A stretch of 64,000 nucleotides of DNA from Caulifigura coniformis (GTDB taxonomy: Bacteria; Planctomycetota; Planctomycetia; Planctomycetales; Planctomycetaceae), in assembly GCF_007745175.1 (NCBI RefSeq), contig NZ_CP036271.1:5778314-5842313 (forward strand), in the 5' to 3' direction. Under the pieces are notes generated by a model that was not told where the DNA came from, ran no database searches, and was given only the letters and a program-made list of their open reading frames with translations. Positions 7,960 to 16,872 of this stretch are shown here, one piece after another; positions within the stretch are counted from its first letter, which is position 1, and every line of letters begins with the position of its first letter. The position numbers were made by a program, and so were the translations under genes.

Positions 7960-9816
7960 ATGAGTTCGATTTCAACGACTGCCGACGCTCTGCATGGCCA
8001 CGATGCTCATGGTCATGATGCGCATGGCCACGGCCACGCTCATACACAGAGCTTCATCAGCAAGTACGTCTTCTCGACGGACCACAAGGTCATCGGCATC
8101 CAGTTCCTGGTGACGACGCTTCTGATGCTGATGGTCGGCGGAGCGCTGGCCCTGGGCGTGCGCTGGCAGCTCGCGTTTCCCTGGGAATCGATGCCGATCT
8201 TCGGCACGCTGTTCCCGATGGAAGGCGGACAGATCTCGCCCGACTTCTACACCATGCTCTTCACCATGCATGCCACGGTGATGATCTTCCTGGTCATCAT
8301 TCCCGTGCTTGCAGGCGCCTTCGGAAACTTCTTGATCCCGCTGATGATCGGCGCCGACGACATGGCGTTTCCGGTCCTCAACATGCTCAGCTACTGGTTC
8401 ATGTGGCCGGCGATCGGCTGCTTCGGGATGACCTTCCTCTGTGCGGGCTATGGCGCTGCCGGCGGCTGGACGTCTTATCCCCTGCTGTCCGCACTGGCCG
8501 AGGCCGCGCCCGGTTCAGGATCTGCGCAGACCTGGTGGCTTTTCGGGCTCACGTTCGTTGGCGTCTCATCGATGATGGGCTCGGTCAACTACATGACCAC
8601 CATCATCAACATGCGGGCCCCCGGCATGACGCTGTTCCGCATGCCGCTGACCATCTGGTCGATGTTCATCACGGCCATTCTGCAGGCCTTCGCCCTGCCG
8701 GTCCTGACAGCTGCCGGCTTCATGCTGGTCGCGGATCGGATCCTCGGGACGTGCTTCTTCATCCCGGCCGGCATCGTCGTGAACAATGCCGAGCCGACCG
8801 TCGGTGGCGGGCAGCCTCTGCTCTGGCAGCACCTGTTCTGGTTCTATTCGCATCCGGCCGTGTACATCATGCTGCTGCCCGCAATGGGCATGGTGAGCGA
8901 CATGCTCGCCTGCATGTGTCGTAAGCCGATCTTCGGCTACAAGCCAATGGTGTATTCGCTGGCGGCGATTGCGGGGCTGGGCTTCATTGTGTGGGGGCAC
9001 CACATGTTCACCTCCGGCATGAACCCGGCGCTCGGCATGACGTTCATGGTCTCAACGATCATGATCGCGCTGCCTTCGGCCGTGAAGGTGTTCAACTGGC
9101 TCGGCACCATGTGGGGCGGGAAGATCGAGTTCAACACCGTCCTGCTGAACTGCGCGGCGTTCGTGTCCATGTTCCTCATCGGCGGTCTCTCCGGCATCTT
9201 CATGGCCGCTGTCCCCGTCGACATCTACATCCACGACACGTACTTCATCGTGGCCCACTTCCACTACGTGCTGTTCGGGGCCACGCTCTTCGGAGTGTTC
9301 GGCGGCATCACGTTCTGGTTCCCGAAGATGTTCGGCCGGTTGATGAATGAGCCGGTCGGCAAGCTGCACTTTTTCCTGACCTTCATCGGCTTCAACGGGA
9401 CGTTCTTCCCGATGCACCTGCTGGGGGTCGCCGGCATGCCGCGGCGCTATGCCAACCCGTTCCTGTACGAGTACCTGGAACATCTTCTTCCGATGAACCA
9501 GTTCATGACGTACTCCGCGATCCTGATGGGCTTCGCGCAGTTCCTCCTGCTGGGGAATTTCCTGCTGTCGATCAAGTTTGGCCAGAAGTGCGGACGGAAT
9601 CCGTGGAACGCGAACGGCCTGGAATGGTCGGCCCCGTCGCCTCCGGGACACGGCAACTTCGACGTCCCTCCTGTCTGCTACCGTGGTCCTTATGAATACT
9701 CGCATCCCGACTGCCCGGAAGGGCAGGATTACTGGATGCAGACCGATCCGCGCGGGCGCAAGAAGCGTCCGGACGACCTCGCCGGCGGAAACGCCGCCGC
9801 ACCGGCGCACTCATGA
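7960..9816 (+). CDS. ctaD: Cytochrome c oxidase subunit I, A2 type
   Basis: The catalytic 618-residue subunit holds low-spin heme, heme a3 and CuB. Around twelve membrane helices are visible. The CuB/Tyr motif reads YSHPAVY (296-302): His298 and Tyr302 fit the crosslinked His-Tyr pair. The glutamate of the usual HPEVY is replaced by Ala and preceded by Tyr-Ser, the signature of A2-type oxidases. CuB histidines are His347-His348, and the heme ligands lie in HDTYFIVAHFHY (425-436). The N-terminus is unusual, with eight His in residues 12-28 (HGHDAHGHDAHGHGHAH). The ATG at 7960 follows a GGGGAG ribosome site. An open reading frame extends upstream of it across subunit II, but that part is not coding. 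Confidence 0.97.
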   Translation: MSSISTTADALHGHDAHGHDAHGHGHAHTQSFISKYVFSTDHKVIGIQFLVTTLLMLMVGGALALGVRWQLAFPWESMPIFGTLFPMEGGQISPDFYTMLFTMHATVMIFLVIIPVLAGAFGNFLIPLMIGADDMAFPVLNMLSYWFMWPAIGCFGMTFLCAGYGAAGGWTSYPLLSALAEAAPGSGSAQTWWLFGLTFVGVSSMMGSVNYMTTIINMRAPGMTLFRMPLTIWSMFITAILQAFALPVLTAAGFMLVADRILGTCFFIPAGIVVNNAEPTVGGGQPLLWQHLFWFYSHPAVYIMLLPAMGMVSDMLACMCRKPIFGYKPMVYSLAAIAGLGFIVWGHHMFTSGMNPALGMTFMVSTIMIALPSAVKVFNWLGTMWGGKIEFNTVLLNCAAFVSMFLIGGLSGIFMAAVPVDIYIHDTYFIVAHFHYVLFGATLFGVFGGITFWFPKMFGRLMNEPVGKLHFFLTFIGFNGTFFPMHLLGVAGMPRRYANPFLYEYLEHLLPMNQFMTYSAILMGFAQFLLLGNFLLSIKFGQKCGRNPWNANGLEWSAPSPPGHGNFDVPPVCYRGPYEYSHPDCPEGQDYWMQTDPRGRKKRPDDLAGGNAAAPAHS

Positions 9817-9855
9817 CTTTTCAACGATGTGCCGTGACGGCGCGACTGAACTGAC

Positions 9856-10851
9856 TTGCCCAACTCCCGATTCCTTCATCGATATGCGTGGTCGACTGTT
9901 GCTGTGGCGACGGTGACTCTGGTCGCCGGTGCGCTGACCACCAGCAAGAACGCAGGAATGGCGTTCCGCGACTGGCCGAATTCGGATGGCCAGTTCATGC
10001 TGACCTATCCCTGGTTCGCCGATTTCGCGAAAGACTGGGACAAGTTTCTCGAGCACGGGCATCGCCTGGCTGGAATCCTGATCGGCATCTGGGCCATCGG
10101 GCTCGTGGTGCTGACGGCCCTGAGTAGGTCGCGGCCGTCCGTCCTCTGGCTGGCAAGGGCTGTCCTCGCGGGAGTCATCCTGCAGGGTCTGCTGGGAGGC
10201 TTCCGTGTCCAACTCGACGAACGGGGCCTCGCCCTGATTCATGGCGCCTTTGCCGCAGTCGTCCTGTCGCTGATGGGCGGTGTTGCCACCCTGCTCAGTC
10301 CGAAATGGGCCGACGCCGGGGGTGAGTTGCCGGGCGCCTTCGATCGTGAGGCTCGCAATGACCGGCTTTCCCTGGCCCGCATTGCCGCCCTCCTCCTGCC
10401 GCTGCTCCTCATGACGCAGTTTCTCCTGGGGGGCATGGTTCGTCATCATGGCCGGAACCTGCATGAACACCTCGGCCTGGGCATCCTGGCTGCTTTCGCG
10501 ATCATCGCCAACGCGGTGATCGCCGGCCGGACGGGAGAACGCTGGATGCGCAGCTCAGCCCGCGCCGTGCTCGCCCTGGGCCTTCTCCAGGTGTCTCTGG
10601 GCATCGGGGCCTGGGTCACGAAATTTGGTTTTGCAGCCGCCGGCTACGTGGCCGTTGCGGATTCCATTGTGCAGGTCGCGAGTCGCTCGGCCCACACCGT
10701 CATCGGCATTCTGCTTGTGATGACGGCCGTGGTGCATGCGTTTCGCGTCTGCCACACCTGCGTCCTGAGAGAAGTCTCGGGCGCGTCCACTCAACAAACG
10801 ATGAAGGCGACTCCGCTTGCGGCGCTTTCGACGGGGAGCGCGACAAGATGA
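9856..10851 (+). CDS. ctaA: Heme A synthase (CtaA/Cox15 family)
   Basis: This 331-residue polytopic membrane protein converts heme O to heme A for the oxidase. Family features include the early segment TTSKNAGMAFRDWPN, the histidines in FLEHGHRLAG and ALIHGAF, and later HHGRNLHEHLG and SAHTVIG, which fit the conserved heme-binding His pairs. About eight membrane helices are predicted by eye. Translation appears to begin at TTG 9856: an in-frame stop lies at 9847 and the next in-frame Met comes well inside the conserved part. It overlaps ctaB by four bases (ATGA at 10848). Confidence 0.9.
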   Translation: MPNSRFLHRYAWSTVAVATVTLVAGALTTSKNAGMAFRDWPNSDGQFMLTYPWFADFAKDWDKFLEHGHRLAGILIGIWAIGLVVLTALSRSRPSVLWLARAVLAGVILQGLLGGFRVQLDERGLALIHGAFAAVVLSLMGGVATLLSPKWADAGGELPGAFDREARNDRLSLARIAALLLPLLLMTQFLLGGMVRHHGRNLHEHLGLGILAAFAIIANAVIAGRTGERWMRSSARAVLALGLLQVSLGIGAWVTKFGFAAAGYVAVADSIVQVASRSAHTVIGILLVMTAVVHAFRVCHTCVLREVSGASTQQTMKATPLAALSTGSATR

Positions 10852-11807
10852 GTTTTGAGAAGTCAGTCATGAACCAGTCTCCACAGTCCGCGGCGACCCT
10901 GGCGGTCGACGCGGGCCACGGCGTGCTCGCGAATGGCCTGCGGGAACGCCTCGCGGAGTACGTCACCCTTTCCAAGCCGCGCATCGGGACAATGGTCCTC
11001 GTCAGCGTGGCCGTCGGATTCACCGTCGCGACGGAACAGGGATTCGACCTGCGAACGCTCTGTGCGGCGCTCTTCGGCATTGGACTGTCAGCCGCTGCGT
11101 CGAGCATCCTGAACCAGTGGTACGAACGTGAGACCGACGCCCGCATGGTCCGGACGGCAAACCGGCCGCTTCCGGCCGGTCGAGTCTCGGAAGGTGAGGC
11201 GCTCCGTATGGGGGTCGCGCTCGCCGTGGTTTCGACGATCTGGCTCGCGGCGACCGTGAACCTGATGACGGCCGTCCTCACCCTGGCGACCTGCGTCATG
11301 TACGTTGGTGTCTATACCCCGCTCAAGCCGGTGACGGCGGCCTGCACGACGATCGGCGCCGTCCCCGGGGCGATGCCGCTTGTGCTGGGCTGGACGGCCG
11401 CGACGGGGGAACTTTCGTACGGGGCTCTGGTGCTGTTCGCCATCCTCTACGTGTGGCAGTTCCCGCATTTCCTGGCGATCGCCTGGATCTACCAGGATCA
11501 GTACCGCGGAGCCGGGCTGAAAATGCTTCCGGCGGATGGCCAGCGTCCCGCTCTGGTCGGGCTGGTGGCCGTCGCCCACGCGATGGTCCTCCTTCCCGTC
11601 ACCCTGTGGGCCCGCTCGCTGGGCCTGGCGGGCGATGCCTATGCCCTGACGGCGATCATCCTCGGCTGCTGGTACCTCCTGGCGACCGTGCGATTCGCCA
11701 GCGAACCGAATGTTCAGACCGCCCGCCGCCTGTTGTGGACGTCGCTCGCGCATCTCCCGATGCTGCTGGCCGCGCTCACGATCGACCACGTGCGGCTGAT
11801 GAGGTAA
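10848..11807 (+). CDS. ctaB: Protoheme IX farnesyltransferase (heme O synthase)
   Basis: This 319-residue UbiA-superfamily membrane prenyltransferase makes heme O from heme B and farnesyl diphosphate. The first Asp-rich motif is N-x-W-x-x-R-x-x-D-x-x-M (LNQWYERETDARM) followed by RTANRPLPAG. The second conserved loop appears as WQFPHFLAIAWIYQDQYRGAG. The start codon overlaps the ctaA stop, so the two heme-modifying enzymes are coupled. ATG 10848 is used; an internal ATG at 10869 is possible. Confidence 0.95.
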   Translation: MSFEKSVMNQSPQSAATLAVDAGHGVLANGLRERLAEYVTLSKPRIGTMVLVSVAVGFTVATEQGFDLRTLCAALFGIGLSAAASSILNQWYERETDARMVRTANRPLPAGRVSEGEALRMGVALAVVSTIWLAATVNLMTAVLTLATCVMYVGVYTPLKPVTAACTTIGAVPGAMPLVLGWTAATGELSYGALVLFAILYVWQFPHFLAIAWIYQDQYRGAGLKMLPADGQRPALVGLVAVAHAMVLLPVTLWARSLGLAGDAYALTAIILGCWYLLATVRFASEPNVQTARRLLWTSLAHLPMLLAALTIDHVRLMR

Positions 11808-11885
11808 CGACGAATTGAGTTGGAGTCTCGGCCTGCGGATTGCCGCGGGCCGAATCACGGGTCCTGAATCCTGAATCCTCCCGAA

Positions 11886-13031
11886 ATGTCCCATCCAGTT
11901 CATCCGCCCGCCGTGAAGATGGGCATCCCCATTCCCAACTCGAAGTTGGGAATGTGGCTGTTCCTCGGCACCGAGATCATGTTCTTCACGGCGTTCATCG
12001 GAACGTACATCGTGTTGTACTTCGGCTCGCCGGGCTGGCCGACGGACACGAACGTCACCCACATCAACATCGCGGCCGGCGGCATCAACACCTTCGTGCT
12101 GATTCTGTCGAGCTACTGGGTCGTGGTGGCGCACGAAGCGATGGCGCAGCGAAACTTCGCCAAGGCGAGGAAGTTCCTGACGGGCACCTTCGTGCTGGCG
12201 TGCGTGTTCCTCGGCATCAAGGCCTTTGAATACAAAGGCAAGTTCGATCACGAAATCCTGCCCGGTCGCATCGCAGAAACCGACACGCAGGCGATCGCCA
12301 AGCTCGTCAAGGACATCGACAAGGCAGCCAACCGTGACCTGAACGAGCTCGTCCCCGGCGACGCGAACGCCGATGCAAAGCGACAGCAGGCTCTCGCCCG
12401 GATGGCGAAGGCGGATGACGCTGAGAAGGTGCGCCTGACCGCCTACCAGCAACTGTTCCTCACCTTCTCGCGCCTCCGCGACGACGCTTCGGCCAACCGC
12501 CTCACGATGCCGGAAGCAACCCGCCGCCTGTGGGAGATGAAGCACCTCGTCAGCGTGAAAACGAAGGACGGGCAGCAGGAGTTTGCGACCGTCTACGACG
12601 GCAGTGAAGGGGCGCATAAGGAACCGGCCGGACATGACGTCCACGCCGGAGACGAGCTTGCCTGGCCCACCGTTCCCGAGGGCAAGCTGCTCCTCGTTTC
12701 GGCGAACGGCCAGTCGAAGGAAGTCGCGAAGGGAGACGTCGAGATCAACGGAGAGCCGGTTCTCGGTTCACTTCTCGCGGGCGTGCACGATCCCCATCCG
12801 ATCCTCTACGGCAACCTGTTCGCTTCGACCTACTTCCTGATGACCGGGTTCCACGCGATCCACGTCATCGTCGGCATGATTCTGTTCGCGATGGTGCTGA
12901 TGCAGGGGAGCCGGCTGGATGCGAAATGGACCGACTGGGTCGAGAACAGCGGTCTCTACTGGCACTTTGTCGACCTCGTCTGGATCTTCCTGTTCCCGCT
13001 GCTGTACATCGCGCCGGGCTTCGGACGTTAG
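11886..13031 (+). CDS. ctaE: Cytochrome c oxidase subunit III with a large hydrophilic insertion
   Basis: The 381-residue protein has five membrane helices of the short bacterial subunit III: about 21-45, 61-88, 98-121, 310-345 and 355-377. Diagnostic segments are [29 protein letters not shown] and [14 protein letters not shown]. Between the third and fourth helices lies a stretch of about 185 mostly charged, helical residues (122-306). The usual loop here is only a few tens of residues. The reading frame is intact through it and codon use looks the same as in the neighbours, so it is not an assembly artefact by eye. Function of the insertion is unknown. Confidence 0.93.
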   Translation: MSHPVHPPAVKMGIPIPNSKLGMWLFLGTEIMFFTAFIGTYIVLYFGSPGWPTDTNVTHINIAAGGINTFVLILSSYWVVVAHEAMAQRNFAKARKFLTGTFVLACVFLGIKAFEYKGKFDHEILPGRIAETDTQAIAKLVKDIDKAANRDLNELVPGDANADAKRQQALARMAKADDAEKVRLTAYQQLFLTFSRLRDDASANRLTMPEATRRLWEMKHLVSVKTKDGQQEFATVYDGSEGAHKEPAGHDVHAGDELAWPTVPEGKLLLVSANGQSKEVAKGDVEINGEPVLGSLLAGVHDPHPILYGNLFASTYFLMTGFHAIHVIVGMILFAMVLMQGSRLDAKWTDWVENSGLYWHFVDLVWIFLFPLLYIAPGFGR

Positions 13032-13080
13032 GCTTTCCGCTTCAGGCGTCCTTCCCGCCCGATTTTCGACTGAGACCGAC

Positions 13081-13515
13081 ATGACGACTCACGAACACAC
13101 GAACACACTGGCCCACGTGCATGACGAAATGGAGCATGCGCAGGGCCACCATCATGTGAATTACCTGAGCGTGTTCATCGCCCTCTGCATCTGCACGCTG
13201 CTGTCGATCGCTTTCGACATCATCCACATGCCGAAGGCCGTCACGGTTGCCCTCGTGCTGGCGGTCGCCGTCGCCAAGGCGTCGTTCGTTCTCACCTACT
13301 TCATGCACCTGAAGTTCGAAGGGGGCTGGAAGTACATCATCCTCGCTCCCACGGCGATTCTTGCGGTCGGCCTGATGATCGCACTCGCCCCTGATATCGG
13401 CCTGCATTACTACACCCCCGATGTCCCCCAGCTCCGGGCGCTCGAAGAGCAGGGGGATCATCCGCACGACCACGACACCGGCAAGGCGGTGTCCGACGGC
13501 GCCAAGGCCCACTGA
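13081..13515 (+). CDS. ctaF: Cytochrome c oxidase subunit IV family protein
   Basis: The 144-residue protein has three hydrophobic segments (about 27-47, 53-78 and 85-103), typical of the small prokaryotic subunit IV (COX4_pro). The conserved AKASFVLTYFMHLKFE segment is present. The N-terminus is His-rich (His 4, 6, 12, 14, 19, 23, 24, 25), and the C-terminus again carries HPHDHD. It is the last gene of the oxidase operon; a strong terminator follows at 13573. ATG 13081 is 49 bases after ctaE. Confidence 0.9.
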   Translation: MTTHEHTNTLAHVHDEMEHAQGHHHVNYLSVFIALCICTLLSIAFDIIHMPKAVTVALVLAVAVAKASFVLTYFMHLKFEGGWKYIILAPTAILAVGLMIALAPDIGLHYYTPDVPQLRALEEQGDHPHDHDTGKAVSDGAKAH

Positions 13516-13572
13516 ACTCCGATCGCGGGATCGCGCCAGACCGGTCCGCGTTCAACCATCGATCCGGCTTCC

Positions 13573-13597
13573 GTCCGCGGCTCTGCCGCGGACTTTT
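13573..13597 (+). terminator. Intrinsic terminator of the oxidase operon
   Basis: A perfect 9-bp stem (GTCCGCGGC / GCCGCGGAC) with a 3-base loop is followed by TTTT. It lies 57 bases after the ctaF stop and before prs, so it closes the respiratory operon. Confidence 0.8.
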
Positions 13598-13660
13598 GCG
13601 TTCCGGACCCAAGACTGTCACACTGGCGGAACTCTCACTTCCGCCGCGTTCATACCGCCG

Positions 13661-14608
13661 ATGTACGATCATCTCACGCTCATCAGCGGTCGCTGCCATC
13701 CGGCACTCGCGTCTGCCATTTCCGATTACCTCGGCGTCCCGCTGGCGCGCGTCGAGCTCGGAGACTTCCCGGACGGCGAGTCGTCGGTCCGCCTGAACCA
13801 CAACGTTCGCGGTCGCGACGTCTTCCTCATTCAGCCGACCGGGCCGCCGGCGAATGACACCCTGATGGAGCTGCTGATCCTCATCGACACCTGCAAGCGC
13901 GCCAGCGCCGAGCGGATCACGGCCGTCATTCCCTACTTCGGATACGCCCGGCAGGACCGCAAAGACGCCGGCCGTGTGCCGATCACCTCGAAGCTTGTCG
14001 CCAACCTGATCACCGAGGCCGGCGCCGATCGTGTCCTCACGATGGATCTCCACGCGGCGCAGATCCAGGGGTTCTTCGACCTGCCCGTCGACCATCTCTA
14101 CGGCAGCCCGGTACTCGATGAGTACTTCCGCTCGCTGCAGTTCCCGTCCGGTGAAATCGTGATCGTCAGCCCCGATGAGGGGAGCATCAAGCGCGCGATG
14201 CAGCACGTCGAAGGCCTGGGAGGGGCGCTGGCGATCGTCGACAAACGACGCGCCAGTGCCACCGAAACCCGCCAGGCCAACCTCATCGGCGGCTCCCTCG
14301 AAGGCAAAACGGCTCTCGTCTTTGACGACATGATCAGCACGGCCGGCTCGATCTGCGGCGCCGTCGATGTCTGCAAACGGTTCGGCGCGCGGGATGTGTA
14401 CGTCGCCGCGACTCACGGAGTCTTCTGCGGCTCCGCTCTGGAGAAACTCGCAAAGGCCCCCGTGAAGGAAATCGTGGTCACCGATTCCCTCCCGCTGCCC
14501 GACGAGAAACGCCTGCCGAACATCCGCACCGTCAGCATCGCCCCGATGCTCGGTGAGGCGATTCGCAGGATTCACCGCAACGAATCCGTCAGCGTGCTGT
14601 TCGACTGA
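13661..14608 (+). CDS. prs: Ribose-phosphate pyrophosphokinase
   Basis: The 315-residue cytosolic enzyme makes PRPP from ribose 5-phosphate and ATP. Family motifs are GDFPDGESSVRL near residue 30, the flexible-loop region GYARQDRKD, the metal-binding TMDLHAAQIQGFFD and the PRPP-binding loop VFDDMISTAGSI. Length matches the family. The ATG at 13661 is chosen because MYDHLTLISG aligns with the normal N-terminus; the frame is open further upstream but that part overlaps the terminator. tsaC begins 5 bases after its stop. Confidence 0.95.
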   Translation: MYDHLTLISGRCHPALASAISDYLGVPLARVELGDFPDGESSVRLNHNVRGRDVFLIQPTGPPANDTLMELLILIDTCKRASAERITAVIPYFGYARQDRKDAGRVPITSKLVANLITEAGADRVLTMDLHAAQIQGFFDLPVDHLYGSPVLDEYFRSLQFPSGEIVIVSPDEGSIKRAMQHVEGLGGALAIVDKRRASATETRQANLIGGSLEGKTALVFDDMISTAGSICGAVDVCKRFGARDVYVAATHGVFCGSALEKLAKAPVKEIVVTDSLPLPDEKRLPNIRTVSIAPMLGEAIRRIHRNESVSVLFD

Positions 14609-14612
14609 ACTC

Positions 14613-15572
14613 ATGACGGCCCCCATCACGAACGACCCGGCGGAAGCCGCCGACGTCATCCGCCGCGGCGGACTGGCGGCCTTTGCCACAGAGACCGTCT
14701 ACGGCCTCGGCGCCAACGCCCTCGACGCCGCGGCCGTTTCACGGATCTTCGAAGCCAAGCAGCGGCCCGAATTCGATCCACTCATCGTTCATGTCGCCCG
14801 TCCCGAGGCCGTCGACGAACTTGCAGTCGAGGCGTCCCAGGCTGCCCGCGCCCTGATGGCCCGATTCTGGCCTGGACCGCTCACCCTCGTGCTCAGGAAG
14901 AGGTCCATCGTTCCCGACATCGTCACCGCCGGTCTCGAAACGGTCGGCATCCGCATCCCCGACCACGCCCAGGCCCGGGAACTGATCCGCCTCGCGGGCT
15001 GCCCGGTGGCCGCTCCCAGCGCCAATCTCTTCGGCCTGGTCAGCCCCACCCAGGCCGCGCATGTTGCCGACCAGCTTGGCGATCGGGTCGACATGATCCT
15101 CGATGGCGGCCCCTGCCGCGTCGGTGTGGAGTCGACCGTCGTCGACCTTTCCGGAGCAGTCCCCATTCTTCGCCGCCCCGGAGGGACGACGCTGGAAGCG
15201 ATCGAGTCGGCGATCGGCCCCGTTCAGACGGCAACCACCATTCTCCAGGGAGCCGCCGCGCCGGCGCCTGGAATGCTCGATCGCCACTATTCCACGCGCA
15301 CGCCCCTCCGTCTGTGGCGGCCCGAAGATCCCGTTCCCATGGGGAGAATCGGCCTGCTGACATGGTGTGCTCCCGCCGGTGACACCCGGTTTGCGAAAGT
15401 GGTCGATCTGTCTCCTGAGGGCGATCTCGCCTGCGCCGCCGCTGCCCTGTTCGGCGCCATGCGAAGCCTCGATGCGGCCGGCCTCGATGTCATTCTCGCG
15501 ACGCGATTCCCAGAGACGGGCCTGGGCCGCGCGATCAACGATCGCCTGCGCCGCGCAGCCGCCCGGGGCTGA
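14613..15572 (+). CDS. tsaC: L-threonylcarbamoyladenylate synthase, Sua5 type
   Basis: The 319-residue enzyme makes threonylcarbamoyl-AMP for the t6A37 tRNA modification. The YrdC domain covers about 8-200, with the KQRPEFDPLIVHV substrate motif and APSANLFG. A C-terminal Sua5 domain follows, marked by APGMLDRHYSTRTPL and ETGLGRAINDRL, so this is the longer Sua5 form rather than a TsaC-only protein. ATG 14613 lies four bases after the prs stop, suggesting cotranscription. Confidence 0.93.
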   Translation: MTAPITNDPAEAADVIRRGGLAAFATETVYGLGANALDAAAVSRIFEAKQRPEFDPLIVHVARPEAVDELAVEASQAARALMARFWPGPLTLVLRKRSIVPDIVTAGLETVGIRIPDHAQARELIRLAGCPVAAPSANLFGLVSPTQAAHVADQLGDRVDMILDGGPCRVGVESTVVDLSGAVPILRRPGGTTLEAIESAIGPVQTATTILQGAAAPAPGMLDRHYSTRTPLRLWRPEDPVPMGRIGLLTWCAPAGDTRFAKVVDLSPEGDLACAAAALFGAMRSLDAAGLDVILATRFPETGLGRAINDRLRRAAARG

Positions 15573-15607
15573 TCGGGCACCTCTTCACTCCATCCCGGCG
15601 AAGTCCC

Positions 15608-15632
15608 GCCTGGAATTCGGCATCTTCCAGGC
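15608..15632 (+). terminator. Possible terminator after tsaC
   Basis: An 8-bp inverted repeat (GCCTGGAA / TTCCAGGC) with a 9-base loop is followed by CTTTCGTC. The T-rich tail is weak, so termination is only suggested. Confidence 0.4.
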
Positions 15633-15701
15633 CTTTCGTCCTCGCTACAATTCATCGATCGCGTTCGTGGCCCTCCGGACGCGCCCCACAGGGAGGTCAG
15701 A

Positions 15702-16754
15702 ATGCTGTCACGCCGTGAAATGCTGCAAGCCGGAATCGCTCTCGCCGCGACGGCCGCCGGCGCGGGGCCGGTCTTCGCAGCCATGCAGACTCGGCGCGAT
15801 CCCAGGGTGGAAGCGGCCACGTCCAAAGCCCTCGATTTCCTCGCCCGCGAACAGAAACGGCAGGGTTACTGGGAAGCCAACGGCGGGGCGTATCGCGCGG
15901 CGATGACGGCGCTCGCCGGCGCGGCCCTCCTCGCGGAAGGATCGACGACGACACGCGGCAAGTACGCCCCGAACATCGTGCTGGCCGTCGATTTTCTGCT
16001 CGATGCTTCGCAGGACGGAACAGGCCTGATCGGCTATCCCGACGACTACCACTACACCTACGGGCATGGCTTTTCGATGCTCATGCTCTCCCAGGTCTTC
16101 GGTGAAGAGGAAGACGCCCAGCGCCGCGAGAGAATCAAAAAGGTCCTGGAAAAAGCCGTCCGCTTCAGTGCCGAAGCCCAGACGACCCGCGGCGGCTGGG
16201 GTTATGTCTCCGCCCGCGAAGGCCAGGATTTTGACGAAGGTTCCACCTGCATCACCCAGGTGCAGGGCCTGCGTGCCTGTCGCAATGCGGGCATCGTCGT
16301 CCCCCGGGAAATCATCGATCGCGCCAAGAAATACATCGCCGACTGCACCACCTCGGAAGGGGGCGTCCAGTACAGCATTCGCGGAGGCGGAGCCCGTCCT
16401 CCCATCACGGCCGCGGCGCTGGCGGCTCTGTTCAACGCGGGCGAATACCAGGGCGACCACGTCGAAAAACTGATGAGCTACTGCCGCGAACACGTCTGGC
16501 CCGGCGGCGGAGGAATCACGCAGACCCAGCAGTTCGGGCACTGGCACTACACTCACTACTACTACAGCCAGGTCATGTACCGTCTCGAGAAGGAATGGAT
16601 GAAGTATTTCGGCGAAGTGTCGGCCGAACTCGTCCGCACCCAGGCCTCCTCGGGCGGCTGGCAGGACGCCACCTATGGGCCGGTCTACGTCACGTCGATC
16701 AACGCGACCATTCTGCAGATGGATAAAGGCTACCTGCCGATCTACCAGCGATGA
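15702..16754 (+). CDS. Secreted prenyltransferase/squalene-oxidase-repeat (alpha-toroid) protein
   Basis: The 350-residue protein has an N-terminal SRREMLQAG segment and a hydrophobic stretch ending near FAAMQ, consistent with Tat export. The mature part shows QW-type repeats such as QKRQGYWEA, TTRGGWGYV, GGVQYSIRGGG and QASSGGWQDATYG, which indicate the alpha-alpha toroid shared by terpene cyclases and complement-like proteins. No DxDD or DCTAE catalytic motif of squalene cyclases was seen, so cyclase activity is doubtful. A GGGAGGT ribosome site precedes ATG 15702. Such proteins are common in planctomycetes with no known role. Confidence 0.8.
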   Translation: MLSRREMLQAGIALAATAAGAGPVFAAMQTRRDPRVEAATSKALDFLAREQKRQGYWEANGGAYRAAMTALAGAALLAEGSTTTRGKYAPNIVLAVDFLLDASQDGTGLIGYPDDYHYTYGHGFSMLMLSQVFGEEEDAQRRERIKKVLEKAVRFSAEAQTTRGGWGYVSAREGQDFDEGSTCITQVQGLRACRNAGIVVPREIIDRAKKYIADCTTSEGGVQYSIRGGGARPPITAAALAALFNAGEYQGDHVEKLMSYCREHVWPGGGGITQTQQFGHWHYTHYYYSQVMYRLEKEWMKYFGEVSAELVRTQASSGGWQDATYGPVYVTSINATILQMDKGYLPIYQR

Positions 16755-16872
16755 GGCCTGCCGGGTGGCCAACCTTCTGGCCCTGTCGGACCCGTCTTGC
16801 CGGAAATCGCCCTTTTGCCTGTAATTCCCGCTGGCGGCGGAAGTTGGATGGACCCTCGAAGGAACGCGTCAC

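Noticed and set aside
11088-12644. Minus-strand open frame of about 518 codons across ctaB and ctaE
   Set aside because: Composition is Arg/His/Gln-rich without any motif, and it crosses two clear + strand genes.
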